NCBI RefSeq assembly: GCF_958301595.1
Contig: NZ_CATQJU010000001.1
Span: forward strand, 248,001 to 312,000
Length of the DNA stretch: 64,000 nucleotides
Reading direction: 5' to 3'
Source: Porphyromonas vaginalis
GTDB lineage: Bacteria > Bacteroidota > Bacteroidia > Bacteroidales > Porphyromonadaceae
Shown piece after piece: positions 63,278 to 64,000 of this stretch. The notes below the pieces were generated by a model. That model worked only from the letters and a program-made list of their open reading frames with translations, ran no database searches and had not been told where the DNA came from. Each line of letters opens with the position of its first letter. Within the stretch, counting starts at the first letter, position 1. Position numbers and translations under genes: made by a program.

Positions 63278-63718
63278 ATGAAGAAAAGAGTATCATATCA
63301 AGACTTCCAGAGACGTCAGAAACTTGCCGAGGCTGATCTAGTGATCGCTGAGCGCACCTGGCAGAGAGAGCTGGGCTATATCAAAGGGCTGGGCATCAAA
63401 AAGACAATTATCAATGAGGTAAAAGAACAGATAGCTCCTCGAGGCTCTCTGCTCAGTCGTCTGCTCACGCCATCCACACGTAAGCAGCGACGCAAGGGGA
63501 GCTCACTACTCTCCAAGCTGACGGGTGGCCCTAAGCAATCGACCTACAGCTCTCTGACGCAGGGCGAGCAAGAGGGAGCGACGACTCACGGAGCGACACG
63601 GCGAATCCTCGACACCGCTATGTCTCTCGCCAAGCCAATATTATGGACCGTAGGAATCGGTATGGCAAAAGGGTTTCTTCGCAGGAAGTTTAAGCCTCTT
63701 CGCTTTATCCTCCGCTAA
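63278..63718 (+). CDS. Basic hypothetical protein of the YtxH-holin cluster
   Basis: The 146-residue protein is rich in Lys and Arg, with an N-terminal helical stretch (residues 1-55) and a basic Ser-rich middle. A weak hydrophobic patch lies near residues 123-135 (LAKPILWTVGIGMAKGF). I do not know the family. Position 14 bp after the holin-like gene indicates one operon. Confidence 0.6.
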   Translation: MKKRVSYQDFQRRQKLAEADLVIAERTWQRELGYIKGLGIKKTIINEVKEQIAPRGSLLSRLLTPSTRKQRRKGSSLLSKLTGGPKQSTYSSLTQGEQEGATTHGATRRILDTAMSLAKPILWTVGIGMAKGFLRRKFKPLRFILR

Positions 63719-63836
63719 GAAGCTCTCTAAACATCGTTATTCCCTTCATCTGACTTCCAGCTTCGCGCCTGTCAGCCTTAGACGTTTCTGACTGAGAGAC
63801 GCCAGTGCCACGAGAGGCACCAATTGCTTATTTCAT

Positions 63837-63844
63837 TATCTTTG
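63837..63844 (+). promoter_or_regulatory. Promoter -7 box before the last gene
   Basis: TATCTTTG followed by C fits TAnnTTTG. The next likely start codon is about 97 bp downstream, leaving a structured leader of about 90 nt. The stretch 63719-63836 shows no gene. Confidence 0.6.
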
Positions 63845-63851
63845 CGGGGCG

Positions 63852-63930
63852 TAGCGAGAGGAGCGACATCCCACCGGGAGCGTGCAGTCGTCCCGCCTTG
63901 GGGTAGGCCTCTCTCAGCGCGGTATTTTTT
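63852..63930 (+). promoter_or_regulatory. Structured 5' leader, possible riboswitch
   Basis: AGCGAC (63862-63867) can pair with GTCGT around a TCCCACCGGGA hairpin, followed by CCCGCCTTGGGGTAGG. The CACCGGGAGCG...CCGCC(T)TGGG pieces recall the 3' part of the ZTP (pfl) riboswitch, but the upstream GUGG arm is not seen and the downstream gene is not a purine or folate enzyme. Treat the class as unknown. Confidence 0.3.
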
Positions 63931-63940
63931 CTGAAGCTTT

Positions 63941-64000
63941 ATGCACTTCAACTGTAGATATCTCCTTATTCTCTTGCTGCTCTTCGCTTATCGTCCGCTC
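63941..64000 (+). CDS. Start of an exported protein (3' end outside window)
   Basis: The ATG at 63941 opens a frame to the window end, MHFNCRYLLILLLLFAYRPL. Basic and then strongly hydrophobic residues look like a signal peptide. It follows a promoter and structured leader. Only 20 codons are visible, so no product can be named. Confidence 0.4.
   Translation, partial: MHFNCRYLLILLLLFAYRPL

Overview
The window looks like a chromosomal segment of a Porphyromonas-type Bacteroidales bacterium. The reasons are Mfa/FimA-type fimbrial lipoprotein genes, two proteins with type IX secretion (T9SS) C-terminal sorting domains, a dipeptidyl peptidase IV with the P. gingivalis layout, a butyrate-pathway hydroxyacyl-CoA dehydrogenase, Bacteroidetes-only families (DUF4295, DUF4296, DUF4837, GldE), and many TAnnTTTG promoter boxes. 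The species cannot be fixed from the sequence; an asaccharolytic Porphyromonas is the best guess.

Layout. 1-568: tail of an ISAs1-family transposase and its right end. 570-6491: ileS, a TraR/DksA-like gene, lspA, a DUF4296 lipoprotein and a small ORF. 6667-10405: alaS and aroB. 10406-11764: a gene-free block of hairpin repeats. 11765-20760 (minus strand): a fimbrial operon running from major fimbrillin through anchor and accessory lipoproteins to a 1528-aa T9SS surface protein. 21080-24810 (minus): amidinotransferase, radA, dgt. 25074-27893: small membrane protein, ssb, gldE, phosphopantetheinyl transferase. 28028-28486: a composite repeat, followed by tRNA-Pro and an orphan XRE regulator. 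29278-32714: hbd, rnz, flippase. 33166-40628: a putative RNA-binding protein, a DUF4837 lipoprotein, pdxA, a membrane protein and addA. 40922-42139 (minus): rplI-rpsR-rpsF. 42991-50235: a complete phosphate module, pstS-pstC-pstA-pstB-phoU plus a PhoB/PhoR-type two-component pair. 50711-59059 (minus): lipA, DPP IV, two tandem META-domain lipoproteins, murI, and a C10 (streptopain/PrtT-type) cysteine protease with a T9SS signal. 59410-60073: rpmB-rpmG-DUF4295. 61187-64000: nucleoside phosphorylase, a YtxH/holin-like envelope operon, and the start of a further exported protein behind a structured leader.

The genes are mostly conserved core functions. The unusual content lies between them. Five intergenic loci carry tandem arrays of 21-22 bp palindromic units, in three sequence classes. 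One class sits inside a composite repeat present three times, whose right end matches the ISAs1 end at 551-568. A separate chain-of-hairpins repeat (three copies, with compensatory base changes) has landed inside one of those composites. Further families are a GGACGCAC...GTGCGTCC hairpin, a short MITE with GAGACTGTTGCA ends, and period-7/8/9 spacers that lie just upstream of TAnnTTTG promoters. A 649-bp tandem duplication copied the 3' end of murI together with a META lipoprotein gene, and the two lipoproteins then diverged in one short stretch only.
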